Assembly: GCF_035917235.1 (NCBI RefSeq)
Contig: NZ_CP108423.1
Coordinates: forward strand, 4,033,001-4,097,000
Source of the DNA: Streptomyces sp. NBC_01294
Lineage (GTDB): Bacteria > Actinomycetota > Actinomycetes > Streptomycetales > Streptomycetaceae
Reading direction: 5' to 3'
Length of the DNA: 64,000 nucleotides
Of the stretch, positions 29,777 to 37,747 are shown one piece after another. The stretch's first letter is position 1. Each line of letters opens with the position of its first letter. Under the pieces are notes generated by a model. That model made no database searches. It was not told the origin of the DNA and worked only from the letters and a program-made list of their open reading frames with translations. Both the position numbers and the translations under genes were made by a program.

Positions 29777-30394
29777 ATGGGTCGTCGGCTGGTACCGCTC
29801 ACGCTGGACAACCTCCAGGACTTGCCCCGTCGTTGCCGGTCCTGTGTGTTCTGGGAACTGGATCCGGTCAGTGGCGAGGCCGCCGTGAAGGCGGGCAACG
29901 CGGCACTGGAGAAAGAGGCGTGGATTTCCGCTGTGCTGCTGGAGTGGGGATCCTGCGGCCGGGTGGTCTATGTGGACGAGGTCCCGGTGGGGTTCGTCCT
30001 GTACGCGCCGCCGGCGTACGTTCCGCGGGCCACGTCGTTTCCGACCAGTCCGGTCTCGCCGGACGCGGTGCAGCTGATCACCGCGTGGATCATGCCGGGA
30101 TATCAGGGGCAGGGCCTGGGGCGGGTCATGGTCCAGACGGTGGCGAAGGATCTGCTGCGGCGCGGGTTCCGGGCGATCGAGGCATTCGGGGATGCGCGCT
30201 GGGACGGCCCGGCGTGCCTGCTGCCGGCGGACCATCTCTTGGCGGTGGGCTTCAAGACCGTACGGCCGCATCCGGCGCATCCGCGGTTGCGGCTGGAGCT
30301 CAGGTCGACGCTGTCCTGGAAGGAAGACGTGGAGCTGGCGCTGGACCGCCTGCTGGGCGCGGCGCGCAAGGAGCCGGTGTTGCGTCCGCTGTGA
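29777..30394 (+). CDS. GNAT-family acetyltransferase
   Basis: 205 residues from ATG 29777. The acetyl-CoA-binding motif is ITAWIMPGYQGQGLGRVMVQTVAKDLLRRGFRAIEAFG (Q/R-x-x-G-x-G/A as YQGQGLG). The N-terminal CRSCVFWELDP is unusual and could bind metal. It is conserved between parB and trxA in Streptomyces; the acceptor is unknown. It ends at a terminator that contains a parS. Confidence 0.85.
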   Translation: MGRRLVPLTLDNLQDLPRRCRSCVFWELDPVSGEAAVKAGNAALEKEAWISAVLLEWGSCGRVVYVDEVPVGFVLYAPPAYVPRATSFPTSPVSPDAVQLITAWIMPGYQGQGLGRVMVQTVAKDLLRRGFRAIEAFGDARWDGPACLLPADHLLAVGFKTVRPHPAHPRLRLELRSTLSWKEDVELALDRLLGAARKEPVLRPL

Positions 30395-30404
30395 GCGGAT
30401 GCGC

Positions 30405-30443
30405 GAAACGGGGCCGCCCCCGGGGAGGGGACGGCCCCGTTTC
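30405..30443. terminator. Bidirectional terminator overlapping a parS
   Basis: GAAACGGGGCCG (30405-30416) pairs with CGGCCCCGTTTC (30432-30443). It separates the convergent acetyltransferase and trxA genes. The right arm overlaps the left half of parS site 4. Confidence 0.8.
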
Positions 30444-30453
30444 ACGTGAAACG
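30438..30453. other. parS site 4 (overlaps a terminator)
   Basis: CGTTTCACGTGAAACG, differing from the consensus only at its two outer bases, symmetrically. Confidence 0.85.
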
Positions 30454-30463
30454 GCGGTTGCCG

Positions 30464-30805
30464 TCAGGCGGTCTTGACCTGGACGAAGTCGGAGAGGTCG
30501 CGCAGGATGGCGGCCTTCGGCTTCGCACCGACGATGGTCTTGGCGACCTCGCCGCCCTGGTACACGTTCAGGGTCGGGATGGACATGACGCCGTACTTGG
30601 CGGCAGTGGCCGGGTTCTCGTCGATGTTCAGCTTGACGATCTCGATCTGGTCGCCGTACTCGGCGGCGATCGCCTCGAGGGACGGCGCGATCTGGCGGCA
30701 CGGTCCGCACCAGGCGGCCCAGAAGTCCACCAGTACGGGCTTGTCGCTGCTGAGGACCTCGGCGTCGAAATCAGCGTCGGTCACATTCTTGAGGGTGCCG
30801 GCCAC
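30464..30805 (-). CDS. trxA: Thioredoxin
   Basis: 113 residues from GTG 30805, with AAGGAGG upstream. The active site is WCGPC with C33 and C36, and the cis-proline motif is MSIPTL. It reduces protein disulphides and is recycled by the thioredoxin reductase encoded 61 bp upstream. The two form an operon from the SigR-type promoter before trxB. Confidence 0.98.
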   Translation of the reverse strand: MAGTLKNVTDADFDAEVLSSDKPVLVDFWAAWCGPCRQIAPSLEAIAAEYGDQIEIVKLNIDENPATAAKYGVMSIPTLNVYQGGEVAKTIVGAKPKAAILRDLSDFVQVKTA

Positions 30806-30866
30806 AACGGCCTCCTTCTTCTTCCTGCGGGGTGTGGGGTGGGGACGGGTGCGGGGGTCGGACCGG

Positions 30867-31826
30867 TCAGACCGTCGCGTGGGCCTTCTCGGCGTCCGCG
30901 AGGGCGGAGAGGAAGCGCTCGGCGTCCAGGGCGGCGGAGCAACCGGTGCCCGCGGCCGTGATGGCCTGACGGTACGTGTGGTCCACCACGTCGCCGGCGC
31001 CGAACACGCCGGTGACGCTGGTCCGGGTGGTGGGGGCCTCGACCTTGAGGTAACCCTCTTCGTCGAGGTCCAGCTGGTCCTTGAACAGCTCGGTGCGCGG
31101 GTCGTGGCCGACGGCGATGAACAGGCCGGTCACGGGCAGCGGCGAGGTCTCGCCGGTCTTGGTGTTGCGCAGGGTGAGGCCGGAGAGCTTCTGCTCGCCG
31201 TGGATCTCGGCGACCTCGCTGTCCCAGGCGAAGCTGATCTTCGGGTCGGCGAAGGCGCGGTTCTGCATCGCCTTGGAGGCGCGCAGGCTGTCACGGCGGT
31301 GGACGATCGTGACGGACTTGGCGAACCGGGAGAGGAAGGTGGCCTCCTCGATCGCGGTGTCGCCGCCGCCGATGACGGCGATGTCGTGGTCCTTGAAGAA
31401 GAACCCGTCGCAGGTGGCGCACCAGGAGACACCGCGGCCGGAGAGCGCGTCCTCGTTGGGCAGGCCGAGCTTGCGGTGCTGCGAGCCGGTGGTGACGATG
31501 ACGGCCTTCGCACGGTGCACGGTGCCGGCGGTGTCGGTGACGGTCTTGATCTCACCGGTCAGGTCCACGGACACGATGTCGTCCGGGACCAACTCGGCGC
31601 CGAAACGCTCGGCCTGGCCACGCATCTGGTCCATGAGGTCCGGGCCCATGATGCCGTCCTGGAACCCCGGGAAGTTCTCCACCTCGGTGGTGTTCATCAG
31701 GGCGCCACCCGCGGTGACGGCACCTTCGAAGACCAGCGGCTTGAGCGAAGCGCGTGCGGTGTACAGGGCGGCGGTGTAGCCGGCCGGCCCGGATCCGATG
31801 ATGATCACGTTTCGGACGTCGCTCAC
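30867..31826 (-). CDS. trxB: Thioredoxin reductase
   Basis: 319 residues from GTG 31826. The FAD motif is [10 protein letters not shown] (11-20), the redox pair CATC is C136/C139, the NADPH motif is [11 protein letters not shown], and the C-terminal FAD motif is VFGAGDVVD. It transfers electrons from NADPH to TrxA. A SigR-type promoter lies upstream, so it should respond to disulphide stress. Confidence 0.98.
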   Translation of the reverse strand: MSDVRNVIIIGSGPAGYTAALYTARASLKPLVFEGAVTAGGALMNTTEVENFPGFQDGIMGPDLMDQMRGQAERFGAELVPDDIVSVDLTGEIKTVTDTAGTVHRAKAVIVTTGSQHRKLGLPNEDALSGRGVSWCATCDGFFFKDHDIAVIGGGDTAIEEATFLSRFAKSVTIVHRRDSLRASKAMQNRAFADPKISFAWDSEVAEIHGEQKLSGLTLRNTKTGETSPLPVTGLFIAVGHDPRTELFKDQLDLDEEGYLKVEAPTTRTSVTGVFGAGDVVDHTYRQAITAAGTGCSAALDAERFLSALADAEKAHATV

Positions 31827-31895
31827 GGGTTTCTTCCTCGTCTCTGCGGACTGCGTGCTGCCTACCGGGGGCCGGTGCGGACTCTCACCCCACCC

Positions 31896-31922
31896 AACGG
31901 ATCCTACGGCGCATGCATTCCC
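31896..31922 (-). promoter_or_regulatory. SigR-type promoter of trxB-trxA
   Basis: On the minus strand GGGAAT (31917-31922), 18-bp spacer, GTT (31896-31898). This fits the known SigR consensus GGAAT-N18/19-GTT for disulphide-stress genes. It lies 70 bp upstream of the trxB start. Confidence 0.8.
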
Positions 31923-31923
31923 C

Positions 31924-31945
31924 TTCCGCCCCGTGCGGGGCGGAA
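31924..31945. terminator. Hairpin after rsmA
   Basis: TTCCGCCCCG (31924-31933) pairs with CGGGGCGGAA (31936-31945), between the rsmA stop and the trxB promoter. Confidence 0.65.
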
Positions 31946-31949
31946 CGTC

Positions 31950-32885
31950 TCAGCTTCGGGGATAGGTGTGCGTCAGCAGGACCTTTCCGGGGGTGGCCGA
32001 TCCGGTGCTCTCGCACGTGGTGTCGACGAGGTAGGCGTCCACACGCGAGGAGTCGCCCGGGTGCGGCAGGACGAGCAGGTACACGGCAGTGCCCTGGTAG
32101 CTGCCGCGCTCGGAGGCGAGCGGGGTGTCGGGGCGGCCGGTGGCCTCCTGGACGCAGGCGGGGACGGTCGGCGCCGCCCGCTTGTCGCCGGGGGCGACCC
32201 CGGAGCCGGGGGCGGTGTTCTCCACCCCGTAGGTGGTGTTCTGCTCCCCCGGGGCGGTGTTGGCTGCCGCGCCGGTGGCGATGAGCTGCCGGACGCTGTT
32301 CTGGAGGCCCTGAGCGGTGTACTGGGCGCCTCCGGCGGTGCCGATGGGCGGCTGGGCCGCGGAGTCCGAGGCCTCGCCGCTGGTGGCGGTGTCCCGGGCC
32401 GTGGTGCCGGAGAAGTCGCCGAAGAGGAAGAGACCGAGGGCGCAGGCGGCGGCTCCGGCCAGGCCGCCGAGGACGGCGATCCGGCGGCGGGCGCGGCGCC
32501 GCCCGGGTCCGGTTGGGCCACTCGGGTGACCGGCGGGCGATGTTTCACGTGAAACATCGCGGTCGGCCGGGCGCGGCCGGGAGGGCGTGGCTGCCTCGGC
32601 CCGGGGCTGGGTGGCGTCGAGCAGGGCCTCGGCGGCGAGGGCCGCGTCGATGCGGCCGGCGATGTCGCCGGGCATCCGGGCCGGCCCCGGCAGGGTGCCG
32701 AGGAGGGAGCGGATCTCCTCCAGGGAGGCGCGGACGTCGGCGCACAGGGCGCAGTCGCCGAGGTGGCGCCGGACTTCGGCGGTGCGGGACGGAGAGAGGA
32801 GTCCTTCGGTCAGGTCGGAGATCTCCGAGACGTCCGGGTGCCGGATCGTGCCGGTCGTACCGGGCCTGCCAGTCGCCGGGCTCAT
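31950..32885 (-). CDS. rsmA: Anti-sigma factor for SigM (RsmA-type)
   Basis: 311 residues. The N-terminal anti-sigma domain has a ZAS-like motif HLGDCALC (H41, C45, C48), followed by a disordered linker and one membrane segment (IAVLGGLAGAAACALGLFLF, about 140). The rest is extracytoplasmic, Thr/Ala/Gly-rich. The ATG overlaps the sigM stop (ATGA). By analogy it holds SigM at the membrane until a signal arrives. The linker VSRET (111-115) is encoded by a perfect parS. Confidence 0.9.
   Translation of the reverse strand: MSPATGRPGTTGTIRHPDVSEISDLTEGLLSPSRTAEVRRHLGDCALCADVRASLEEIRSLLGTLPGPARMPGDIAGRIDAALAAEALLDATQPRAEAATPSRPRPADRDVSRETSPAGHPSGPTGPGRRRARRRIAVLGGLAGAAACALGLFLFGDFSGTTARDTATSGEASDSAAQPPIGTAGGAQYTAQGLQNSVRQLIATGAAANTAPGEQNTTYGVENTAPGSGVAPGDKRAAPTVPACVQEATGRPDTPLASERGSYQGTAVYLLVLPHPGDSSRVDAYLVDTTCESTGSATPGKVLLTHTYPRS
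32541..32556. other. parS site 5 (inside rsmA)
   Basis: Perfect TGTTTCACGTGAAACA, read as VSRET in the linker of the anti-sigma factor. Confidence 0.95.
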
Positions 32886-33577
32886 GGTCGTCCACCTCCG
32901 CCCTTCACAGCGTCTGGGTCTGAGTGCGTGGGTTCTGCCGCTGGTGGGACGGGTGTCCCCGGCGTCCGGTTCCTTCCCCGCTCGGTGGCGCTGTTATCCC
33001 CGGCATTCGTGCGCAGATGAGTGAGGAGCGGGACGAGTTTCGCCCGGCCGCGTGCGCAGCGGCTCTTCACGGTGCCGGTGGGGACGTCGAGGAGGCGGGC
33101 GGCCTCGGCGACGGGGTATCCCTGCATGTCGACGAGGACGAGGGCGGCCCGCTGGTCGACCGGGAGGGTGCTGAGAGCGGCCAGGAGCTGGCGGTGGAGG
33201 TCCTGGCGCTCCGCGGGGGCCTCGGCGGACTCGTGGGGCTCCAGGAGCCGCTCCAGGCGGTCCGTGTCGTCGAGGGGCGCGGTCCTGCGGGAGGCCGCCT
33301 TGCGGGCACGGTCGAGGCAGGCGTTGACGGTGATGCGGTGCAGCCAGGTGGTGACGGCGGATTCCCCGCGGAAGGTGTGGGCGGCCCGGTAGGCGGAGAC
33401 CAGGGCGTCCTGCACGGCGTCGGCGGCCTCCTCGCGGTCGCCGAGCGTCCGCAACGCCACGGCCCACAGTCGATCCCGGTGCCGCCGCACGATCTCCCCG
33501 AACGCCTCGGGGTCACCGGCCACGTGCAGCGCCAGCAGTTGCCGGTCGCTGTCGCCTTCCGTGGTTTCTTCTCGCAT
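32882..33577 (-). CDS. sigM: ECF RNA polymerase sigma factor SigM
   Basis: 231 residues from ATG 33577 (a GTG at 33580 directly precedes it). Region 2 spans DPEAFGEIVRRHRDRLWAVALRTLGDREEAADAVQDALVSAYRA. Region 4 includes LSTLPVDQRAALVLVDMQGYPVAEAARLLDVPTGTVKSRCARGRAKL. A ~40-residue disordered C-terminal tail follows. The arrangement sigM-rsmA-trxB-trxA identifies it as the SigM of Streptomyces. Which stress activates it cannot be read here. Confidence 0.93.
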   Translation of the reverse strand: MREETTEGDSDRQLLALHVAGDPEAFGEIVRRHRDRLWAVALRTLGDREEAADAVQDALVSAYRAAHTFRGESAVTTWLHRITVNACLDRARKAASRRTAPLDDTDRLERLLEPHESAEAPAERQDLHRQLLAALSTLPVDQRAALVLVDMQGYPVAEAARLLDVPTGTVKSRCARGRAKLVPLLTHLRTNAGDNSATERGRNRTPGTPVPPAAEPTHSDPDAVKGGGGRP

Positions 33578-33684
33578 CACACCCTGCTTCCTCCCCGGAT
33601 GGAGACTAGGTGCGTCGGCCGGGCGCGTAAAGAATCACGCGGCCCGGCCGCAGAGCGGGTGGCGCGCAGCCGGGGCGGGCGTGC

Positions 33685-35409
33685 TCAGGACTGCGTGCCG
33701 AGCACGTTGATTTCGTTGATTCCACCCCGGTAGCCGCCCGTGCCGTCCTCCGGAAGCTCGCTGATGTGGATGAGCAGATAGCGGGTGCGGATGGGGGCGT
33801 CGAGCGTGCGCTGAACCTTGTGTCCGGTGCGCTCCAGCTTGGTGATCACCTGAGTGAAGTCGGGGATGGAGCCGGGGGAAGAGGCCTCCGGGGCCGCCGC
33901 CCGGACCTCGGCGGTCTGCCCGGGCACGTGCATGTCTATGTCGATCTCGGACACGTCCTGCACCGTGCCCAGGTCGACGATGATCCCGCTGCCGTCGTTG
34001 TCCTGCTCCAGGTTTCCGAACTTGGCGTAGTTCACGTACCGGGGGGTGTACCAGGCGGTGTCGGCCTTGCCGTCGATGGTCTTGTGCGCCAGCTCGGGCT
34101 TGACCGAGTTCCCGAGGACGGAGACGTCTCGGATCTTCAGGGGCTTGCCCGGCTCGGGTGTCTTCGGGGCGTCGTCGGAGTCGGTCGTCTGTGAGTTGCT
34201 GCCGCTGGTGCCCGATCCGCCCTTGCGGTGGTCGAGGAGGGTGTCGGCGAGCTGCCAGCTGCCCAGGCCGAGAGCCGCGATCAGGAGGGCGGCCACGCCC
34301 CACTTGAGGACCTTGCCGGTTCGGCTCTGCAGCGGGGCCGGCGGAGGCGCGATCGGCATGCTCTGGACGGAGGTCACGCCCGAGTGCCCCGGACGACCGT
34401 AGGTGCCCTGCTGGTAGGTGGTGTGCTGGTACTCCGGCGGGGCCGTGAAGGCGGGCTCCGGGGGCCGGATGCGGGGCATCGCGGCCACGGCCTTGGCCAG
34501 CTCGTCGGGGGTGGTGAAAGCGGGTTCCTGACGGGAGGCGGTGGCCCCGTCGTTGGCGAGTGCGCGCATGGCGAGTTCGCCCAGGCCCCGGTGGACGCCG
34601 GCGCGGACCTGGTCGGGGGCGATCAGGCCCACGCCCTTGGGCAGGCCGGTGAGACCGTACGCGTCGTTCTCGTACGGCCAGCGCTGGGTGAGCGCGGCAT
34701 ACAGGAGGGCGCCGATGGCCTCGGTGTCGGCGCGCTGCGGGGTCTCGGTGGTGATGCCGCGCAGGGCGGCGTTCACGGCGAGGCCGCGGATGCGGTACTG
34801 GCCCGTGGAGGTGCGCAGTATCGCGCTGGGTGTCAGACGCAGATGGGAGAGGCCTTCGCGGTGGGCGGCGGCCATCGCCTGGGAGATCTGGGTGACGAGC
34901 TGGTAGGCCTCGTGGGCCTCCAGGGGTCCCGCGGCGAGGAGTGCGGTGAGCTCGGTGGCGTCGGGCAGCCACTCGTGGACGACGTAGACGAGGTCGTTCT
35001 CCTCCACGGCGTCGAGCACCTGGACGAACCGGGGGTCGCCGAGGAGGGCCGAGGAGCGCGCGGCGGCCAGCACGGAGCGTGCCCGCGCGTGGTCGGCGGG
35101 CATCAAGTGGACTCCCACGGCCCGGCGCAGCTTCTCGTCCATGGCGCGCCAGCTGCTGAATCCGTCCACACGGGTGACGCACTCTTCCAGCCGGTAGCGT
35201 CTGGCGAGCTTGTGGCCGCTGTGGAGTTCGGGTGCGGCCGTGGGGGCCGGGTTCGTGCGTTCGCCGTCCTTGTCGGGCATGGGTCCGTCCGCGGCTCGTC
35301 CGTTCTGGGTGTCCACCCCGTCGGACGTGGCCTGTGCCGCCTGAGCGGCCAGCGGCTCATCGCCGCTGTTGTCGGCCACGTCGACGGCAGCCGTGCTACG
35401 TTCCGCCAC
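33685..35409 (-). CDS. Membrane pseudokinase with C-terminal discoidin-like domain
   Basis: 574 residues from GTG 35409 (VAERSTAAVDVAD), preceded by AGGA; an ATG at 35463 is in frame but lacks a ribosome site. After a disordered N-terminus a kinase fold starts at RRYRLEECVTRVDGFSSW. It is degenerate: the catalytic loop reads HLRLTPSAIL instead of HRDxKxxN and the DFG is lost (RIRGLAV), so no phosphotransfer is expected. A membrane segment (WGVAALLIAALGLGSWQLA) leads to an outer domain with the pattern of F5/8C-type carbohydrate-binding folds. Next to murJ it resembles the mycobacterial MviN pseudokinase module that binds FhaA and regulates peptidoglycan synthesis. Confidence 0.88.
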   Translation of the reverse strand: MAERSTAAVDVADNSGDEPLAAQAAQATSDGVDTQNGRAADGPMPDKDGERTNPAPTAAPELHSGHKLARRYRLEECVTRVDGFSSWRAMDEKLRRAVGVHLMPADHARARSVLAAARSSALLGDPRFVQVLDAVEENDLVYVVHEWLPDATELTALLAAGPLEAHEAYQLVTQISQAMAAAHREGLSHLRLTPSAILRTSTGQYRIRGLAVNAALRGITTETPQRADTEAIGALLYAALTQRWPYENDAYGLTGLPKGVGLIAPDQVRAGVHRGLGELAMRALANDGATASRQEPAFTTPDELAKAVAAMPRIRPPEPAFTAPPEYQHTTYQQGTYGRPGHSGVTSVQSMPIAPPPAPLQSRTGKVLKWGVAALLIAALGLGSWQLADTLLDHRKGGSGTSGSNSQTTDSDDAPKTPEPGKPLKIRDVSVLGNSVKPELAHKTIDGKADTAWYTPRYVNYAKFGNLEQDNDGSGIIVDLGTVQDVSEIDIDMHVPGQTAEVRAAAPEASSPGSIPDFTQVITKLERTGHKVQRTLDAPIRTRYLLIHISELPEDGTGGYRGGINEINVLGTQS

Positions 35410-35526
35410 CGTCGTTCCTGCCTCCCCATCCGTTGCGCGCTGTAGGCCAGTCTGCGAAGCCATGCCAATTGTGCCCACAGTCCGACGCTATGCACGACAC
35501 ACGAAAGGGGGCGACGGTTGTGCGCA

Positions 35527-37701
35527 TCAGCGCCCCAAACGTCCGCGGACCATTCCGACCATCGCGTTGAGCTCTTCGATCCGCATGCGCTTGGCGGCGA
35601 TGAGGAACACCGCCGCCAGCGCGATGCCGCCGGCGAGGAGGGCGGTGGCGGAGCCGAGAACTCCGCTGCCCAGCCACTGCGTAACCCCGTAGGCGGCGGC
35701 GCCGGCCACCGCGGCGGCCGGGACACAGGCGCCGGTGAGGCGGGCGTAGGTGCGCATCACGTGGGCGCCGTCCAGGTCGCCGCCGAGGCGGGTGCGCAGG
35801 CGGCGCCAGGCGATGCCCACGCCCACCGCGTAGCCGAGGCCGTAGGCGGCCGCCATGCCGACCACCGCCCACCGGGCGGGGAGCAGGAAGAAGGAGGCCG
35901 CTGAGCCCGCGGCGTTGACGGCCGCGACAATGACGGTGTTGTAGAACGGCGTCCGGGTGTCCTCGTAGGCGTAGAAGCCGCGCAGGACGACGTACTGGAC
36001 GGAGTACGGGATCAGTCCCAGGCCGAAGGCCATCAGGACGTAGCCGATGTTCTGGGCGCCGGCGCCCGAACCGGCGTACAGCAGGGTGGCCATGGGGACG
36101 CCGAGCGCGAGGAACGCGAAGGCGCAGGGCACGATCGCGACGGCCGAGGTACGCAGTCCGTAGGAGATGTCGTCGCGGACCGCGGCGGCGTCCCCGTCGT
36201 GGGCGGAGCGGGAGATGCGGGGCAGGACCGCCGTCATGACGGACACGGTGATGATCGCCTGCGGCATCTGCCACAGCAGCAGCGCGTAGTTGTAGGCGGT
36301 GATGCCGGTACCGGGGTGGCCCTGCTTCTCGGCGACGGATCCGGCCCAGGTCGCGAGCTGGGTGACGACGACCAGGCCGACCTGGTTGGCGAGGACGAAG
36401 AAGAACGTCCACTTGGCCAGGCGGGCGGCCTTGCCGAGGCCGTGGCCCTTCCAGTCGAAGCGCAGGCGCGGCTTGAAGCCCGCGTCGCGCAGGTAGGGCA
36501 GCATCGCGAGGGCCTGGACGGTGAGGCCGAGCAGGGTGCCCAGGCCCAGCAGGCGCACGCCGTCGGCGGTGACGGTGGCGGCGTTGACGCCGGAGGTGGT
36601 GAAGCCGCCGAAGGCCCAGATGAAGGCGCCGAAGGTGGCGATGACGACGATGTTGTTGAGGACCGGGGTCCACATCATCGCCCCGAAGCGGCCGCGGGCG
36701 TTGAGGATCTGACCGAGGACCACGTGGATGCCCATGAAGAACATCGTGGGCAGGCAGTAGCGGGCGAAGGCGACCGCGACGTCCATCTGCTGGGGATCGG
36801 AGGCGATCTTCGGCGACATCATCGTGATGAAGACCGGTGCGGCCAGGACACAGATGGTGGTGATGCCGGCCAGCAGGACCACGACGAGGGTCAGCAGCCG
36901 GTTGGCGTACGCCTCTCCCCCGTCGCTGTCGTTCTTCATGGCCCGGACCAGCTGCGGGATGAAGACGGCGTTGAGGGCGCCGCCGCCGACCAGCACGTAG
37001 ATCATCGTGGGCAGGGTGTTGGCGATCTGGTACGTGTCGTTGAAGGTGCCGACGCCGATGGCACCGGCGATGACCAGGGTCCGCAGGAAGCCGGTGATGC
37101 GGGAGACGATCGTGCCGGCGGCCATGAGCGCGCTGGACTTGAGGAGACCGGCGGCGCGTCCGGCGGGCTTGCTCGGTGCCGGGGCGGCGACCGGGGCCTC
37201 CTCGGCCGGGGTGCGGGGCGCCGCCTCCTGGTCCCGGTAGAGGTGCGCGAAGGCGTCGGGTTCGGCCTGGTCGTCCGATGCCTGCGTGACGAGGGAGTCC
37301 ACGCCGACGAACTGGGTGGTGGTGGCGTGGTCGCCGTACGGCAGGTGGCGGGACGGGCCGTCCGGCTCGGGCGGCGGGGTCTGGGCCCAGACGCGCGGGT
37401 CGGGGGAGTACGAGGGCGCGGTCGGCGCCGCGTAGAGCGGGCCGGGCTCCTGGTAGGTGCCGGGCGGCGGCGGGGGGTGTGAGGCCCGGTCGTAGAGGAC
37501 CTCGGCGACGGGGTCCTGGGCGGACAGGTCCTGGGACCGGTACGGGTCGTAGTCGTAGGCATCCTGGACATACGGGTCGCGGTCCGGCGCGGGCGCAGGC
37601 ACGGGACCCTGCCCGGGCACCGGGGTGCCCGGGGCAGTGCCCTGGGAGGGCGCAGGCCCACCAGTGCCCTGCGCGCGGTCACCGTCGTACGGCGCGTTCA
37701 T
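35527..37701 (-). CDS. murJ: Lipid II flippase MurJ (MviN)
   Basis: 724 residues. The first ~185 are Pro/Asp/Tyr-rich and disordered. A 14-segment MOP-superfamily membrane domain follows, beginning LLKSSALMAAGTIVSRITGFLRTLVIAGAIG. Unlike mycobacterial MviN it has no fused kinase; the pseudokinase is the next gene, 117 bp downstream. It flips lipid II for cell-wall synthesis. DUF6049 lies 46 bp upstream, so these three genes probably form one envelope operon. Confidence 0.95.
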   Translation of the reverse strand: MNAPYDGDRAQGTGGPAPSQGTAPGTPVPGQGPVPAPAPDRDPYVQDAYDYDPYRSQDLSAQDPVAEVLYDRASHPPPPPGTYQEPGPLYAAPTAPSYSPDPRVWAQTPPPEPDGPSRHLPYGDHATTTQFVGVDSLVTQASDDQAEPDAFAHLYRDQEAAPRTPAEEAPVAAPAPSKPAGRAAGLLKSSALMAAGTIVSRITGFLRTLVIAGAIGVGTFNDTYQIANTLPTMIYVLVGGGALNAVFIPQLVRAMKNDSDGGEAYANRLLTLVVVLLAGITTICVLAAPVFITMMSPKIASDPQQMDVAVAFARYCLPTMFFMGIHVVLGQILNARGRFGAMMWTPVLNNIVVIATFGAFIWAFGGFTTSGVNAATVTADGVRLLGLGTLLGLTVQALAMLPYLRDAGFKPRLRFDWKGHGLGKAARLAKWTFFFVLANQVGLVVVTQLATWAGSVAEKQGHPGTGITAYNYALLLWQMPQAIITVSVMTAVLPRISRSAHDGDAAAVRDDISYGLRTSAVAIVPCAFAFLALGVPMATLLYAGSGAGAQNIGYVLMAFGLGLIPYSVQYVVLRGFYAYEDTRTPFYNTVIVAAVNAAGSAASFFLLPARWAVVGMAAAYGLGYAVGVGIAWRRLRTRLGGDLDGAHVMRTYARLTGACVPAAAVAGAAAYGVTQWLGSGVLGSATALLAGGIALAAVFLIAAKRMRIEELNAMVGMVRGRLGR

Positions 37702-37747
37702 CGAAACCCCACCTCATCGTCCCCAGGCCGACCGGCCACGGCATCGC

